DNA of 64,000 bases from Mactra quadrangularis (lineage: Eukaryota; Mollusca; Bivalvia; Venerida; Mactridae): contig CM046299.1 of NCBI GenBank assembly GCA_025267735.1, forward strand, positions 32,006,887 through 32,070,886, in the 5' to 3' direction. The number at the start of each line of letters is the position of its first letter. Position 1 is the stretch's first letter. The notes under the pieces are model-generated. The model saw only the letters and a program-made list of their open reading frames with translations. It was not told where the DNA came from and did no database searches. Of this stretch, positions 1 to 12,500 are shown piece after piece. A program made the translations under genes and the position numbers.

Positions 1-425
1 AATGCGAGTGGATTTTAAAAATTGCAAGTAACTTTTACTTTAACATGAAACTTTTGAGAGTTGAAAACGCAGCAAAAATAGATATGTCAAAACTAATGAG
101 GCTCAAATCAGCATCGAAGCAGTGAAATAGATCGATAGCATTAGTTAAAGATTCACAGTACAAACATGTTTGATATTCTTTGTCTATCCCAAAATAATGC
201 CCTTGTTCTGTCTGTAGTAAATTTAGTACTATTTTGATTTTATATTGCATATATGAATAGTTACTATGTATGCCATCAAAATTTGGATAACAAAATGCGA
301 GCAATTTTCATCATTTTTTTGAGATGAAATAAAATGAACTTGCCAAAAAAAATGCAAGTCCAATTTTTTGTTAAATATGAGCCCTGCATAAGATGTAGTA
401 TGATTAATATTGCAAGCAGAGATAC
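1..425 (-). other. Intron after exon 8 (cut by left edge)
   Basis: No TSP1 sequence is visible. A minus-strand open frame (35-304) contains a Cys-x-x-Cys stretch (TCLYCES...DLFHCFDADL) faintly like the C-terminal zinc knuckle of non-LTR retrotransposon polymerases. It has no supporting context and is left uncalled. Confidence 0.4.
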
Positions 426-541
426 CTTTAAAACATGTAGAACTACAAGTTGACCAATCAGAATACTCTGTTACTATACAATCTACAGGACATGGAACTT
501 CACAACTTTGTCTAGTTGTTGGTTTTACTTTTAATGTACAT
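426..541 (-). CDS. THSD7A: THSD7A-like exon 8 of window (last one visible)
   Basis: A strong polypyrimidine acceptor (TTTTCTTTTTTTAG) gives CG|A = Arg; donor AAAG|GTATCT, phase 1; length 116 bp. It encodes CTLKVKPTTRQSCEVPC, the tail of a lone-Trp repeat with the family's KP motif, then PVDCIVTEYSDWSTCSSTC, the start of another DC-type repeat whose first Trp is Tyr. The next exon must begin with two bases completing a Gly codon. Nothing matching it is visible between 1 and 425, so it lies beyond the left edge. Confidence 0.88.
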
Positions 542-3500
542 CTAAAAAAAGAAAACAAATAATTTATAAAAGTTATTAATGTTTTATAACACTTTCTACA
601 TTTGGTCAGACTTAGTTACTTATGTCTGATCACTAACTGTGGTTTTGCACAATGTATTCATTGCCAATTTGCCATTTAAACATTCATGGGAACAAAGGTA
701 GGGAATAGAAATACAATCACCATTCAAATCGAACAAGAGCTCTCCTGGGCGGGGCATTAGAGGCCCATGTGCAGTCCATGCTGTGTTCCATCACATATGA
801 AGTCTCTGTGACCTTAACCAATGACCCCAGGACCTCAGAATAGGTCACATCCTTAACTGGAGGGCTAGGAACAGCCATGGTTGATTAATCACAGGCACAA
901 AGTTTTCCCATATGAACTTTCAGTGACCTGGACCCTGGGACCTCAAAACCAAAAGTTCAAACCCTTGACCCAAAGAGTATTAATACATAAAAGGACAAGG
1001 TTCACAAAGGCTGAAATCGGCCCCGCTTCAGGGGTAAAAAAGGCAAATATTAAAACATAGGAATACAATTGATTTTTGCGATCACAATAAGGAGAAAGAG
1101 TTGCTTAACAAAGATTGGCCATCACCTCTTGTCAAATGTGTGTCATTGTGTGTAAAAATGATCTTTAATACTGCCTATTTTCGTCAAAAACGGCATTTTT
1201 TGATAAAATTTCACACGGCGGCAATCTTTTGCCAGTTTTTATCATTCAACAGATGAAAGTAATAGTTATTACTAATAGCATACTAAAATTTAATCGCTGG
1301 CAACTTATGCCGCCACATTGAAAAACTAAAAAAAAGGAAAATATTTGGCCTATTTATAGCCTTATTCTCCAATGCGTATTTAAAAGTCTTTTGACGTCAT
1401 TCGCCACAGAATATTTTGATATGATTGCACCTGAACTATCTCTACTGTATATTAAATATCTTTGTATACAGTATGCCTCCAACCTGTGACTAATGAGGAG
1501 AAAAACTTAAACTTTCGACACGATTTGATGTTGGTTTGATTTGAATCGGGTACAAATAACATGTATCTAATTGCGGGAGTGATTTCCTCTTTTAAGCTGA
1601 ACCGATGCACAATCATTGTGTGCAAAACTTCAGTAAATTACGTTATTATGGAAGTTTTTTATCAGAAGCATTACTTCAAATGGTGTTGTTGGTAAGTAGA
1701 TTCTGTGTTTTATGCATTTAAAAACTTGTTATTGATTATTTCATTTTATAAAATGTGCTAACCGAAAGTTGATGCGCACTCAACCGGAAATCAATGGGTG
1801 TTAACTATGTTTAAAGTAACTGACTAAATTGTTGTCTGCTACTATGAATATGTATATAAACTAATAAGAAAATAGTTCTTAGCGAAGCTAGCTCTATGCT
1901 GTACTCATATATCAATGGCCAAGGTTTAGAATTCACACAAGAGGCTACCATGTCCATGGTGATAACTCTGCTCAATACATTTGATACTAGCTACAGACAA
2001 AATAAGAACAGATCACTGCCACTGCACTCCAATACTGCAGTTAAAGAAAATATCTCAGTCTGACCAGCTATTTTTAGTTTTGTGGAAAAAACATACAGTC
2101 ATATAAAGCACTGAAGTTAATTGACATAATATACAATGTACCCTTCTCCAAATAAAAGCCTATAACTTCTTAACAAATCCATTGTCAACAAAAATATTTT
2201 GACAAAAAAATCTTCAAAGCTAAGACCTTTCAAATAATGTAAAGCTGAATTTACAAAATAGTGAATCATAAAGTCATTTATCAAACAAATTTAACGAAAT
2301 TACCAAAAGAACTAAATAAAGGGGAGGTAAAAGTTAGGGTATCACTTATATCACACAAAAAAACATATTATCATCATGTAAAAGAAATAAATAATGTAAG
2401 GCTGAAACTGAATTGGTAGTGGCGTTGTGTCACTCATAATAACTGTGGTGTTGTGTAACATATAATAACAATGGTGTTGCATCAGACATAATAACAGTGG
2501 TGCTGTGTAACACATAATAACAGTGGTGTCGTGTCTGACATAAAGCAGTGCTGTTGAGTCACAAATAATAACAGTGCTGTTGTGTTTGACATAATAACAG
2601 TGAATTTGTGTCACACATACTAACAGTGGATTTATGTCACACATACTAACAGTGGTGTAGTGTCACACATAATAACAGTGGTGTTGTGTCACACATAATA
2701 ACAGTGGTGTTGTGTCACACATAGTAACAGTGGTGTTGCATCACACATAGTAACAGTGGTGCTGTGTCAGACATATTAACAGTGGTGTAGTGTCAGACAT
2801 ATTAACAGTGGTGTTGTGTCAGACATACTAACAGTGGTGTTGTGTAACACATACTAACAGTGGTGTTGTGTAACACATACTAACAGTGGTGTTGCATCAC
2901 ACATAATTACAGTGGTGTTGTGTTAGACATACTAACAGTGGTGTTGTGTCACACATAATTACAGTGGTGTAGTGTCAGACATACTAACAGTAGTGTTGTG
3001 TCAGACATACTAACAGTGGTGTTGCATCACACATAATTACAGTGGTGTTGTGTTTGACATACTAACAGTGGTGTTGTGTCTGACATACTAACAGTGGTGT
3101 TGTGTCAGACATATTAACAGTGGTGTTGTGTTACACATACTAACAGTGGTGTTGCATCACACATAATTACAGTGGTGTTGTGTTTGACATACTAACAGTG
3201 GTGTTGTGTCTGACATACTTACAGTGGTGTTGTGTCAGACATACTAACAGTGGTGTTGTGTCACACATACTAACAGTGGTGTTGTGTCTGACGTACTTAC
3301 AGAGGTGTTGTGTCAGACATATTAACAGTGCTGTTGTGTCAGATACATTAACAGTGGTGTAGTGTCAGACATACTGACAGTGGTGTTGTGTCATACATAC
3401 TAACAGTGGTGTTGTGTCACACATACTTACAGTGGTGTTGTGTCACACATAGTAACAGTGGTGTTGTGTCAGACATATTAACAGTGGTGTAGTGTCAGAC

Positions 3501-6500
3501 ATACTAACAGTGGTGTTGTGTCATACATACTAACACTGGTGTTGTGTCACACATACTAACAGTGGTGTTGTGTCACACATACTTACAGTGGTGTTGTGTC
3601 AGACATATTAACAGTGCTGTTGTGTCAGATATATTAACAGTGGTGTAGTGTCAGACATACTAACAGTGGTGTTGTGTCATACATACTAACAGTGGTGTTG
3701 TGTCAGACATATCAACAGTGGAGTTGGGTCACACATAATAACATGGGTGTTGTGCCACACATTTAAGGGATGTTGTGCCACACATGATAACAGTGGTGTT
3801 GTCTCACATGATATAACAAAATAAAACTAGATTGCAGGCAAATGATACCAGCGGAGTTTATGATACTTTGTTTTTATTACTGCTTAATACAGTTAAATTA
3901 CTAACCAAAGAATACACTAATGGGTGTGGGGTAATAACCCCATAAATACAACCATGTAACAAAATTAATATCATGTTTTATGTAAAAAGCAAATGTTTTC
4001 ATAAGTAACTTACCGTTGATCATTAACAAGTTGTCCTTTAAGACTGTAACAACTAACATCTCTGATTTGATATCCAGGACCACATTGTTCACCTTGAGCT
4101 CTCACTGTACATGGTCCCCATATATCAGCTTGCCATACATATATAGTACATTCTATTGTTGTTGGACAATTCCTGATCTCTGATAAAAGCCGGTTTGGAG
4201 GACAGGGGGCACCACCTGAATTTAACAAGGGAAGTAACTCTATCATTTTTTTTAATAATCTATCAAAATTATCTCCCTGTAAAATTTTTATTACAGTTTA
4301 CACTATGTACCTTTTGATTACTAAGATACTCAAGCCTCATACAAAAACAACAACAGATAAATGACTTCATTAAATCTTAGAAATATTATAATATAATGAG
4401 GTGAAATGCTAATAAAAAATAATGTAGAAAGACATCAAACAAGCTGTGCAAAATTAAATTTATAATCAAAGCGTAAGTGTAACACCTTTAGTCTTCTTAC
4501 AAAAATCAAAGAATGGACAGATCTGATGAAACAGTGTTACTAAAATTGTAAAAACTTGTAACGACACTACAATCTTTTAAAAACTTTACAAAAACCTTTA
4601 AAGTTTTTTTATGGGACATGTAGTTTTTACAGTAAAGTTAGGTAAATCATGGGGCACTTATAGCCAACTGCTAATAATAGGTTTGTAGTCTACCACAGTC
4701 TACTTTAAGAAAAATAATCAATGTAGATCTGTTCAATATTGGCATTCTTGAAAATTGTGCTTAATTTCAAAGTCTTGAAAAGCATACTAAATTTGGCAGC
4801 AACAAAGTGTACTATACTTGGTTAACCAAATAATAATAATACATCAGGACTGCCTCAAACAAACTGGTAAATTTTGGTGCATAATAACTGTCAGGGAATG
4901 CATTTACAAAACGTTTTGCCAGATGACACATTATATTATACATTTTAAAAGCCTCCACTAATATAACAGCTAAACTGATAACATTTCATCAGAAGTATAA
5001 TCTATTTGGTGAAGATCATTGGATGTAAAACTCTATTAAATTCATGTAGATCTGTTCAAGATTGGAAACCATGAAAATTGTGCTTAATTTCAGCCACTAA
5101 GACATAGTGTGCTATTCTTGGGGACCAAGAAATGTATGCTGTCAGCTATACAAAGTGCTAAATCCATATAAGCCTTGAATAATACTTGCTATAATACCTT
5201 GACCAGATTGAGCTAATATAGTTCTTTCTCTTGTTTGTATGGGTGCTCCTCTGTTACGTTCTTCCTGACATAGATTAGGACATTGTGTCCATGTACTCCA
5301 GTCAGAGAGTATACAATCTTTAGGACAAGCTATACTACAATCTTCTGTTATACTTGGTTTTTCACTTAATTCTTCACATCTTGAATCAGCTACACGCAAC
5401 TGAAAACATATAACTATTTTATGAAAGTAATGTAACATACATTTAAATGGTGTTTTATGCCCTATTTCAATAATGTGTCAGTCTTAAGTAGTCTTCAGTT
5501 GTCCTTATCACTATTAGGGGTGTAAGGAAAGTGTTAGTTATGATCACATACAAAATTTTACTTTTTTTGAAAATTTTTGAGGACTCTAAAACCTAAGTGT
5601 ATGTGGACACTTAACAAAATTTTCGGTATGGCATGGCCTTATTTATCAGTACTTGTAACATCTACATGACTACAAAGGGATTTAATTCTTAATGAAATTT
5701 CTTTTTGAGTTCTTTTGCTCCTTTCCAACTTTTTAATTAAGGTTAAAGTACTTTGAAGCAAAATATTTTCTATGATCATCAAGATATTTAAATGAAAGGT
5801 AGCGGGGCCGGATCCGGAAGGGCTGAAAGTGGGGGGCATGAATGGTGTGTGTTCGGGAGGGGTATACCCTGTCGACGATATGGAAAATATTTGATTTTTC
5901 GCATGTGAAAGTTGCAAATCTGAGCACTTTTAAACACATTTAAACAGATGAAATTAGACACAATCCGACCAGTTTTATGAATGAATTGTACGGTCCGTCC
6001 AACTGCAGTACTACAAGTTTCTCTTGTATATAGAGTTGTCTCAGTTGGCCATATTGTTAGTCTTTCCTGGTGGTGTCTTTCACAAGTTTGAAGGATGTGG
6101 TCCATGGTTTGATCATCCTGACTGCGTGAACATGTAGCTTTTGGTGTCAGTTTCAGCTTTTTATGCATATGCCCATTTAGTCAGTTGTTTCCTGTCCTAA
6201 GTCTCACAATTACTTCTTGTTCATGCCTGTTTTCAAGCTAATTCCAGTATAATTTAAAATCTCTCCCCTTAAGCATAGTTGGAACTATTGATTGGGGCGA
6301 CGAAAAAATGTTGTCAACATAGCAAATTTGAGCACTTATATGGACACACCTTAAAGAATAAATTTGAGCGCTAGAAAACTTCTTTACATACGCATTTAAA
6401 TATTCATGTTTAATTTGTTGGTTTGATATGATCTAGTAAATTTCAAAAACTAATAATCATTTTTTACATAAAATGTCGAGATTTAGAAAAATTATGCATG

Positions 6501-9500
6501 GTAAGTTTTGTAAAATTGCCACATGTAATGAGAAAATTCGCAAATTTAACGTTGGAAAATTGCCGATTTTAAATACTTTTTGTTAGTGATTTGTAGAAAA
6601 AGCTTTGTTGCGTGTTTTATAGGATGTTTTTCAGTGGATTTACGAAAACAGTTGTTGAGACGATTCAATGCACAAAAATCTGCCAATGCGCAGAAAAATC
6701 ACATTTGTTTCCTTAATCATAAGGAATACAAGTACTTGAAACTCAAATTGATCTAAAGTAAAATCAACGACTTAAAACAATTTTAAAAACAACTGGGGGA
6801 GGAGGACAATACTGATTTTTTTTTAAATTTTCACATGTCAAAGATGCAAATCCGAGCTCTTTAAACACACTGAAATGATGCTAAACTCATTAACTTATCT
6901 TTTCCTTTTAACGCCAAAGTCAATGCATTCCCGTTTTAAACTCTTATAATGCAATTTTTTTTTAGGCTCAATGGGTTCGGGTGGGGTATTTCTTCCTGAT
7001 GAAAAAAATATGTTAACGAAGCAAATTTGAGTATTTTTTTTATACCAATAAAGGATAAAATTGAGCACTAGGTAACCTATCTTATTCACACTCACTTTTG
7101 AACGTTCATATTTAATTTAATTGTGGTTAAAACCCGTATAAAATGTTGAGAAATTTATGTAAAGATACATGGTAACTTATATAAAATTGGCAAATGTAAT
7201 GAGAAAATTTGTTGATTTTGCAAAGAAAAATTGCCAATTTTAGATAATTTTTGATGATATCCATGAAGTGGCTTCATTTATTGTGAGTTTTTCAAACATG
7301 TTTTGGCGGATTTACAAACATTCATGTAGTTGCTGGGACAATTCAAAATGTAGAAATCCAAAGAATTACAATTGTGGATTCTTTAAGGAAAATTGTAAGA
7401 AATGCAAGCACTTGAGGTTCCAATTAATCAAAATAAAATCAATGATTTAAAAAAGATTTGAAAATCAACTGAACACAAACCTATGAATGTAACATTTGGT
7501 GAAAGAATTGCATCTCTTACATTTAAAAACATTGATTGACTAGTCTTAACTTTTGGTAAAAGGAAATCTTGTAATCTCGGTCACTCTCTAAAGTTACTTC
7601 GAATTTTAATATCTTTATTTAAATAATCGAACCAACACATTTGTTTTTCAAAGTTAACAAGTTCGAGTTTCATTATAGTGACGTAAAAATGAACTCCACT
7701 GTTCTCGTCTTTTCACTGTCTAACTTGCTATGAAAAACGCTGCTGACTTCCATAAGTAAACAAAAAAACTGAGTGCACTAAAACCAAATTTAGGCCTCGT
7801 ATGCTAGTTACCATGGTAATTTGATTGATGACAGTCTGTGTAATATAGATCAGATACAAAGATACGGATATATTGTGTCTGTGAAGACAGACCATACACT
7901 TGCACTATCATTGATTTGAATGCTTGATAAGGGTACCTTGAGATGCTTGAATACATCAATTGAGATCATAATCTACTTTAACAGACTGAATGAATGATTT
8001 TATTGTAAAATTAAACTGAAAGTCAAGCTAATGTCACTTTGATAGAGCCAATTTTGTGCCCTTTTCTTTGTATAAGTGTCGATTTATGTGCGACCAGGTG
8101 GAGGGGCACGTGCCCCCGGTTAATCCAGGCCTGCGTAGTTTGCTTATTCATTGGTTCTCTATCTATACGACTAAAAAGGGACTTAAACCGTGATAAATTA
8201 TTTTTAGAGTTATGCCCCTTTACTTTAATGTTAAAATTGAAATATGTTCATTACCTAATAAAGGTATTAAAATAAAAGTAGGAGTGCTTATTCATTGATA
8301 TTATGACTACTCAACTATGATGGGATGTTATGATAGATGTATGTTTTAGAAGTTATGCCCCTTTTATATTTTACAAGTATGAAAAACTTTTGTCCAGTCC
8401 TGAAAGCACTTTAGTATAAAGATTAGCCATTCCAAGAACATAACACTCCAAAAGTCAAGTGCGTTGTCCTTGGACTCCTCTTGTTATTTTTAATAATAAT
8501 TGAAAATTACTAGTACATGCAAAATCTACAACTATATCATTTCCAATTTTAATAGACTTGAATTTTATTTTTTGTACGAGAAATTAAAACTTGTTTTTGT
8601 GAAAAATAATAGAATAATATGCCTCCAAAATAAAAAAAAAATAATGTAACAAAAAAAAATTATTAGGTAAAATTATAAAACCATTGTTTAAAATCAATGC
8701 TAAGAAATCTTTAACAAATACATGTAGGTGTTCCTGCAAAAAAAGTTCAATTGATCAAAATGTTTCAATGAAAATAGTTCCATATAACAGTTACATGTAT
8801 TTCTACTATAGTCTACAAGAATTAAAATGGTTTCATAGAACAGTTACAATGTACATGTATTTCTACTATAGTCTACAAGAAAACAGTTCCATAGAACAGT
8901 TATTTCTACTATAGTCTACAAGAAAATAGTTCTATAGAACAGTTACATGTATTTCTACCATAGTCTACAAGAATTAAAATAGTTCTACAGAACAGTTACA
9001 TGTATTTCTACTATAGTCTACAAGAATTAAAATAGTTCCATAGAACAGTTACATGTATTTCTACTTTAGCCTACAAGAATTAAAATAGTTCCATATAACA
9101 GTTACATGTATTTCTACTATGACTACAAGAAAATAGTTCTATAGAACAGTTACATTTATATTTACTTTAGTCTACAAGAAAATAGTTCTATAGAACAGTA
9201 ACATGCATTTCTACTGTAGTCTTCAAGAAAATAGTTCCATAGAACAGTTACATGTATTTCTACTGTAGTCTTCAAGAAAATAGTTCCATAGAACAGTTAC
9301 ATATATTTCTACTTTCGTCTACAAGAATTAAAAAGTTAAGGTAACTAAAGGTCTGAAACATGGTACTATAATTACCCTCTCATAAACTAGGTTTTATGGA
9401 ACAGTGATTATTATTTCTATGATAGTTTGCATGAAAAAGTAGAACCAGAATAGAATGTTCCAATGAAGAAAAATATTCTGGGAACATAAATGTACTATGA

Positions 9501-12500
9501 TTGATAGTTCAATAGAAAGATAATTTCTGCCAAACGTTTCCTTGAAAACTGTTGATTAAAACATTTTTATCAATGTTTGCTAGAAAAATTGTTGCATACA
9601 ACAAAAATGTAACTGTGAGGAAAAGAAAATTGTAGAACTTTATGTTTCCATAAAACATAAGTTTTCCAAAAATATGACAATTATTTCTATCAATGTGTGC
9701 TTGAAAAAAATAGTTCTATAAGTCAGAAATCATAGTTCTCAGAAAAAAAAACAGAGCAATTGTTTCTACAATAGTTGCAAAAATGTAGTTCCTTGATTAT
9801 TTTCTATATTGTCTGACTTGGACAATTTGTATTACAAGGGAAAATATATAAAATAAAATAAATAATGTTAACAAATTATTGTACATCACGCAAACATGAA
9901 TATCATAAATATGTATAGGTCATGATTGCCTTACATTTTACTTCTTTCTTTCCCTAATATTATAATTATATAAAAGAACAATGTCTAGTATTTTTGATGT
10001 TTGTAACTGAGACATGGTATCCATTGTCTCTGCTTGTTCCAGTAAAAAAAAATAACAGGTCTTAAAATTATAAAGAATTGTTGTTAATAATTTTTTTTAG
10101 CATTTAAGGTTTAGGTCCATATTTTTCTGCATAAAATTGCAAATGACCTGACAAAGCAAAGAAACTTCTGTAGAACTTGAAATTTTAACAGCAATTAAAG
10201 AACTTATCCCTCTATGTTTTGATGATATAGCATTGCACCAAAACCCCTTCAAATCTGAATTAGGGACCAGGATAGGGGTCATGTTTCTGGTACGGTTATA
10301 ATGATGTTAAGTTGACAATAGAGGAAGAGATTTAAACTGCTTACCTTTTGACACATTTGCAATGAACTCCGAGCAATGAAACAACGAAAATCAGCATCCT
10401 TCATAGATTTCACAACATTTCACTTTCGCTTATTTTTGTTCATGGAGTTGACATTTTTAGGGTTAATGTATTTACCGAAAAACCCGAATATTCATGAAAA
10501 ATCCCGAAAGACACTCATAACAGTTGTATCTTGAGTTAATAAATCTCCTTTTCTTTAAAAATATGTGTTTAAATGTTTTAAAATACTTGTTGCCAATGAC
10601 ATTTGAACAATTTTGATGTGTTAGTATCAATATGAAATAGAAATTCAATTATTAAGACGCGACAAACAATCGTCGTAAGTACAATAGAATGATTTCGTTT
10701 GTTAATAAATGTCTTAATAAAACTGTTTCAAACAAATGTCAGTAATAATTATTAGTCTAACTATTTTTCCTGCATGCAGGGAAGTATAAGTCATAATTGA
10801 TACGAGAGGTTATCGTTTCTGCGATAGCGAACAGTATCCGACCAGGTTTTTCTAGAATAAGAAAAAACTTTATGCTATATGAATGTTTTGGGACATATCA
10901 ATTAAGGTTTTTCGCCTGTGAAATTCATCCTTTGAGTTATTTCTCATTTATATATATTAACAACTTGTCTTGACTTTATCCATGGGTTATTCATATTATA
11001 GCTGATATAATGTCTATATATTGGAACCGAACGAACCCCTCACATGAGCCAAAAAAGGTCCATAATTCGAAAAGACCATAGAAGAACATATTTAATGACA
11101 ATTCTAGAATTTTCAAGGATTTTTTACACTGTTCAAGTACTTTTTTGTATCTCAAGCATATCATGTGTGAAATGGTATAAATAAAATTGTGCAAGCAGGC
11201 TCGAGAATGACATGTAAAATGTTATGAGCGGTTTAAAACCAATAAAATAAAATCTAGTTAAGTAACATCCAAGGTCAGACGTTTAACTTATAAATGTATT
11301 TCACATTAAAACTCGCGTTAAAAGTTTTTCTAAACAGGCAGAGTTGAGAGCAATGTTATCATATTACTTATTATGTCCAACATATTTCACGATGCTTATT
11401 ACACATTATTTGCAAAATCCAGGAGAAAAAATCGATAAAATTACGTTCAGCATAAGGTAATACCGTAACGTAATGGGGAGTTCGTTAACATTCCCTTCAA
11501 AATGTCAAAGAATGTGGACATAACAACTCTTTCGAAAGCCAATAATGAAGAATTGAAATGTAAGTCGATGTTTTTTTTTTCATAGGCCTACAGGCGGTAA
11601 CGCCTCCAATAATAGTTTCTTCAAATAAACATATATTTATGGGTAAAACGTTTTTATATATAGGTTTAATTACATAACACGTTCACGATGCACACCAATT
11701 TGATATCTGAAAACTGGTTTAGTAATTAAACATAGAGAATCAAGAAATGCTGTAAATTGTAATGGTTGAACATAATTATCATTGGGACATTACAAATCTA
11801 CACAGGTGTTTATAACAGTCGTATAAATCATATCAGTTAATGAAAAATAGCCTGAATTTAATTTAGTCCAGGTCCAAAAAGCGTTGTTGTTTAACAAATA
11901 GGTAACTTATTTTAACACACGCAGTACATACACAAGCATAATCTTAGTTCACACATGGTGTGTACTCAGCGAGCAATCTGGATTAACTTTTATTTTACAA
12001 TCAAAAGGCCTCTAAATCTCTCAATACAGTCATACAACATAAAAAATGACACATCCGAAAAATTCATATTTTGTCAAAAACCTGCTCGATTACTGTTCGT
12101 TATCGGAGTAACAATTAACCCTTATTAATTATGACTTATACTTATGTGTATACAAGAAAAATAGTTAGAATAATTATTATTACTGACATTTGTTTGAAAC
12201 AGTTTTATTAAGACATTTATTAACAAACGAAATCATTCTATTGTACGTACAACGATTGTTTGTCGCGTGTTAATAATTGAATTTCTGTTTAATATTGATA
12301 CTAACACATTAAAGTTGTTCAAATGTTATTGGCAACAAGTATTTTAAAACATTTAAACACATATTTTTAAAGAAAAGGAGATTTATTAGCTCAAGATTCA
12401 ACTGCAATGAGTGTCTTTCGGGTTTTTTTTTCATGAATATTCGGGTTTTCCGGGTTTTTCGGTAAATACATTAACCCTAAAAATGTCAAACTCCGTGAAC

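Larger units (their letters stand above)
542..4013 (-). other. Intron between exons 7 and 8
   Basis: 3,472 bp. It holds a short ACAAG element (733-1042) and the 26-bp minisatellite (about 2410-3815). The rest (about 1050-2400) is AT-rich DNA in which I see no gene or clear repeat. Confidence 0.8.

Noticed and set aside
35..304. Minus-strand frame with TCLYCES..DLFHCFDADL
   Set aside because: Faint likeness to a retrotransposon zinc knuckle only; too short and without other supporting motifs.
2351..3362. Open frames on both strands across 2351-3362
   Set aside because: They read through the 26-bp minisatellite; repetition with no stop is a property of the unit.
2410..9335. CRISPR-like regular repeats
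   Set aside because: There are no unique spacers between units, and the setting is a eukaryotic intron; these are ordinary minisatellites.
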